In this document: positions 62,701 through 64,000 of the stretch, one piece after another
How positions within the stretch are numbered: the first letter of the stretch is position 1
How the letters are laid out: the number at the start of each line of letters is the position of its first letter
Assembly: GCA_011389935.1 (NCBI GenBank)
Contig: JAABTJ010000012.1
Coordinates: 1-64,000, forward strand
Direction of reading: 5' to 3'
Length of the DNA: 64,000 bases
DNA from: Desulfobacteraceae bacterium
Lineage (GTDB): Bacteria > Desulfobacterota > Desulfobacteria > Desulfobacterales > Desulfosalsimonadaceae
The notes under the pieces: generated by a model
What the model was told of the DNA's origin: nothing
The model's input: the letters and a program-made list of their open reading frames with translations, nothing else
The model's database searches: none
Made by a program: the position numbers and the translations under genes

Positions 62701-62843
62701 AGTACCGCATTCCCCCTGGGAAGGGTATTGACGATATTGGTTTCAAGGCGAAGACGGAACAGCGCAATGACGGCCAATGCGGCCAGCAAAAAGACAGCGA
62801 GGAGAAAAAGGCCTCTCAATGGGGTATGTTTGGAAAGCTGCAA
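59739..62843 (-). CDS. MMPL-type RND exporter fused to a SAM-dependent methyltransferase
   Basis: A 1034-residue protein. Residues about 1-800 form an MMPL-like RND exporter with an N-terminal helix, a periplasmic loop, a helix bundle (about 260-450) with FGGAIISITVDHGIAYLLF, a second loop and a second bundle (about 660-810) with MGMGLDYSLYFVRGYQRY. Residues about 825-1034 are a Rossmann-fold methyltransferase with the SAM motif DIGCGYG (864-870). In aryl polyene clusters an MMPL exporter and a methyltransferase are usually separate. The TTG at 62843 is the only start near the membrane segment, five bases after the GT2 stop. Confidence 0.85.
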   Translation of the reverse strand: MQLSKHTPLRGLFLLAVFLLAALAVIALFRLRLETNIVNTLPRGNAVLEEGAYVLLHHPYQNQVFIDLGLERKNPDKLVEAAAFVETELHKSGLFKTVGMEEMGRLFPRLARHAAENLPVLFTAEALENDVAPLLEAEVLEQRATENLSRLYTMESTGMSGLAVKDPLGLGNLVLKKLKHLVPTQEVRFYKGRLLSPDERHLFIIVNPETASTGTELARRIDDTLEQVERALRQKYEGTGLEITMTPVGSYRAVLDNETTARQDTTRALLFVTVGIACLLMLSFPRPHIGLLSFLPAFFGTVCALAFYSIWRDAISVMTIGFGGAIISITVDHGIAYLLFLDRPYETRGKSVSTEVRAVAFLAALTTVGAFSLLGFSGFPVLVEIGQFAALGIAFSFFFVHSFFPLLFPTLPPAKRAGRLPLQALVDGLTLWGGKYKAAAAVVLFLILAFFAYPDFDVDIASMNTVSKQTIAAENRVSEIWGQRLFDKIYLIAEAPDKDTLQQHSDRLADRLASEIKDQTLSEAFVPSMIFPGEQRCRDNLAAWRNFWRKHDRDLFQERMGRVAVQMGLPAGVFSDVYSDRQFRCKGGLPVDPAYHDMLGMHHSTEDGTWLLFSSLAPGKNYAPESFFRKYSAEKWLHVLDPAYYSQTISAFLSHTFIRMVIFIGATVAVLLLLFFMEPVLTAIALLPLGFSMVCTLGVMGLTGQPLSIPGLMLSVVVMGMGLDYSLYFVRGYQRYQEESHPFQSHIRMTIFLAGVSTLIGFGTLASGGHNFMRDLGQLLVLGIVFVLAGTFALLPPLLKYLFKPVVFSDRCSEPGSVIHQKRIRRLYRRLEAYPRLFARFKLMMDPMFAELPELVGKPSAVLDIGCGYGVTSAWLIAMNPRVRICAMDPAPERARIAKRIVGGRGEVFQAGAPAVPDCKYAADLVLMLDMIHYLSDAQLGETLQNIRPALAPGARLLIRVTIPSADRIPIFRRIEVLRLRLARAPHFFRSEEQIKQVLTENGFTHIRSRTSGKDREEQWFSAEAFPVDTEQGK

Positions 62844-62847
62844 GGCG

Positions 62848-63582
62848 TTAGTCTTTGTTTCCGGATACCGGTCGTTTCATGAAAATTCTGCGCACAATCA
62901 ACCGGGTAAAGGTTTTTGCGTTTCTGGAAAAATCCACCCACGGCCGGAAATGGGAAATACGTTCACGGGGCGGCAGATAGTTGACCCCAACCGGCACCTC
63001 GAGCACGGGGATATGTTTCCAGTGGGCCCGCACCAGCACCTCCACCTCGAACTCGAACCGCCTGGCGGTTACCCCCCATTCCATCACCTCGGGCAAAGGA
63101 TAAATCCTGAACCCACTTTGGGAATCCGATATCAAAGGCCCGCCGCAGGCCCGTACCCAGAAATTGGAAAATTTTCGGCCGAACCGGCTTGTCCACTGTA
63201 CATGGGGGTTGTCCATGCCGGTGCGGCGCCCCACAATAACGGCTCTTCCTGATTTTTCAGCAGCCCGGATCAGGACCCTTGCATCCCGGGGATCATGCTG
63301 ACCGTCAGCGTCCAGGGTCACGCCCCAATCCGCGATTCGGGCGGCTTCCAGAAATCCGGTCATGATCGCCGCGCCCTTGCCCTTGTTTTGGCTGTGGCGA
63401 AGGATACGGATGTCTGCAAATCGGCGGATGCGGTCATACGTGTCATCGGTTGAGCCGTCATCCACGACAAATACCGGCAGGTTCAACTTCACCGCTTCGA
63501 CAATCACGTTTTCCACAGACGGGCCGTGATTGTATACCGGAATGATTACTGCGAACCGGTTTGCATGTTTTATGTTTCTCAT
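62848..63582 (-). CDS. family 2 glycosyltransferase
   Basis: A 244-residue GT-A-fold glycosyltransferase with the VIIPVYNHG start, VVDDGSTDDT and the DAD metal motif (LDADGQHDPRD). It lacks C-terminal membrane helices, like DPM1-type or lipid-linked sugar transferases. It heads the leftward operon of the polyene-type cluster after DegV, and may build the sugar that anchors the lipid product. Confidence 0.9.
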   Translation of the reverse strand: MRNIKHANRFAVIIPVYNHGPSVENVIVEAVKLNLPVFVVDDGSTDDTYDRIRRFADIRILRHSQNKGKGAAIMTGFLEAARIADWGVTLDADGQHDPRDARVLIRAAEKSGRAVIVGRRTGMDNPHVQWTSRFGRKFSNFWVRACGGPLISDSQSGFRIYPLPEVMEWGVTARRFEFEVEVLVRAHWKHIPVLEVPVGVNYLPPRERISHFRPWVDFSRNAKTFTRLIVRRIFMKRPVSGNKD

Positions 63583-63588
63583 TTTTTG

Positions 63589-64000
63589 TCAGGGCCCGAT
63601 GAAAAAAAGAGGCGGGCAATAGGCCACGGCCCAGGCACCGGGCCCGATATGAACACCCGAGGTCAGGGACAGCGGCTGCAAAAGGATTTCAGAATATCTG
63701 AAACGCCGCTTTATTTCAGCCATTACCCGGTTTTCCACCCATTGCCGGTTGTCGGAATACTCCAGGAGGATCAAGGCGCCGGATGGTTCCCGCAGGTTCT
63801 TTTCAAGCTTCTCCATGGCAAAGCGCAGCTGCGCTTCTGCGTTGCGAACGATGCCGACCTTCTCCGCGCCCCGGGGCGTAGGCGTAATCACCGGCTTCAT
63901 GTGGAGCATGTCCCCAAAAAACGCCCCGGTTTTCGACATCCGGCCGCCTGCTGCCAGATACTTGAGTTCATTGAGAAAAATATATTCCCCGCTCTTTTCC
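63589..64000 (-). CDS. DegV-family fatty-acid-binding protein, 5' part beyond the window
   Basis: A partial gene; the reading frame continues past base 64000. The visible 137 residues contain YLAAGGRMSKT, MLHMKPVI and the C-terminal LSLTSGVHIGPGAWAVAY, the conserved elements of the second half of DegV (FakB-like) proteins, which bind a fatty acid. It lies upstream of the GT2 gene on the same strand, only six bases apart, so it probably belongs to the same operon and may deliver a fatty acid to the cluster. Confidence 0.8.
   Translation of the reverse strand, partial: EKSGEYIFLNELKYLAAGGRMSKTGAFFGDMLHMKPVITPTPRGAEKVGIVRNAEAQLRFAMEKLEKNLREPSGALILLEYSDNRQWVENRVMAEIKRRFRYSEILLQPLSLTSGVHIGPGAWAVAYCPPLFFIGP

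Overview
The window is a gene-dense, moderately GC-rich chromosomal stretch. No rRNA, tRNA, CRISPR array, transposase or phage gene was seen. Its gene content points to an anaerobic, lipid-oxidising bacterium, most likely a Desulfobacterota (former Deltaproteobacteria) sulfate-reducer-like organism. The hints are paired 2-hydroxyacyl-CoA dehydratase/benzoyl-CoA reductase-type subunits, several ferredoxin-like proteins, a desulfoferrodoxin-like protein, many acyl-CoA enzymes, WS/DGAT acyltransferases and B12-type radical SAM proteins. The taxonomic call is inference from gene content, not from a marker gene.

Layout. 0.2-11.1 kb: a metallo-beta-lactamase-fold lipoprotein, an enoyl-CoA hydratase-like gene coupled to a Kef-type antiporter with a separate TrkA-C-like subunit, an RND efflux pump with its adaptor, and two 2-hydroxyacyl-CoA dehydratase subunits. 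11.6-28.4 kb: a storage-lipid island. It holds two long-chain acyl-CoA synthetases, two WS/DGAT wax ester/triacylglycerol synthases, a large Ser hydrolase, a phasin-like repeat protein and two PhaR-type proteins. It also holds an operon with an iron alcohol dehydrogenase fused to an SCP2-like domain, a ferredoxin, an enzyme whose C-terminal half resembles cyanobacterial acyl-ACP reductase, and a ParA-like ATPase. Together these could run acyl-thioester to aldehyde to alcohol to wax ester and package the product in granules. Three near-identical palindromes (core ATAACGCA-N-TGCGT(T/C)AT) sit on the promoters of the phasin/PhaR genes and look like the operators of a shared repressor that is not encoded here.

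28.7-43.9 kb: housekeeping and accessory genes. They include a PGAP1-like hydrolase, a second MBL enzyme, a nitronate monooxygenase-like protein, a lexA-imuB-dnaE2 mutagenesis cassette without imuA, ferredoxin and membrane proteins, a polar amino acid ABC transporter, an EamA transporter and a small monooxygenase. 44.1-49.9 kb: envelope proteins. These are a PHB-depolymerase-like lipoprotein, a 1019-residue protease/propeller/barrel protein, a DUF4410-like lipoprotein, a periplasmic desulfoferrodoxin-like protein and a 52-residue membrane protein.

49.9-64.0 kb: a polyketide/fatty-acid-like cluster on both strands. It resembles aryl polyene clusters (ACP, hotdog dehydratase, FabG, LolA-like, DUF3261-like lipoprotein, KS, LpxL-like acyltransferase, MMPL exporter, GT2). 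It differs in having two cobalamin-type radical SAM proteins, a ketosynthase fused to a Cys-less ketosynthase-like half, an exporter fused to a methyltransferase, a polysaccharide deacetylase and a DegV protein cut by the window edge. This cluster and the wax ester island are the most interesting parts of the window.
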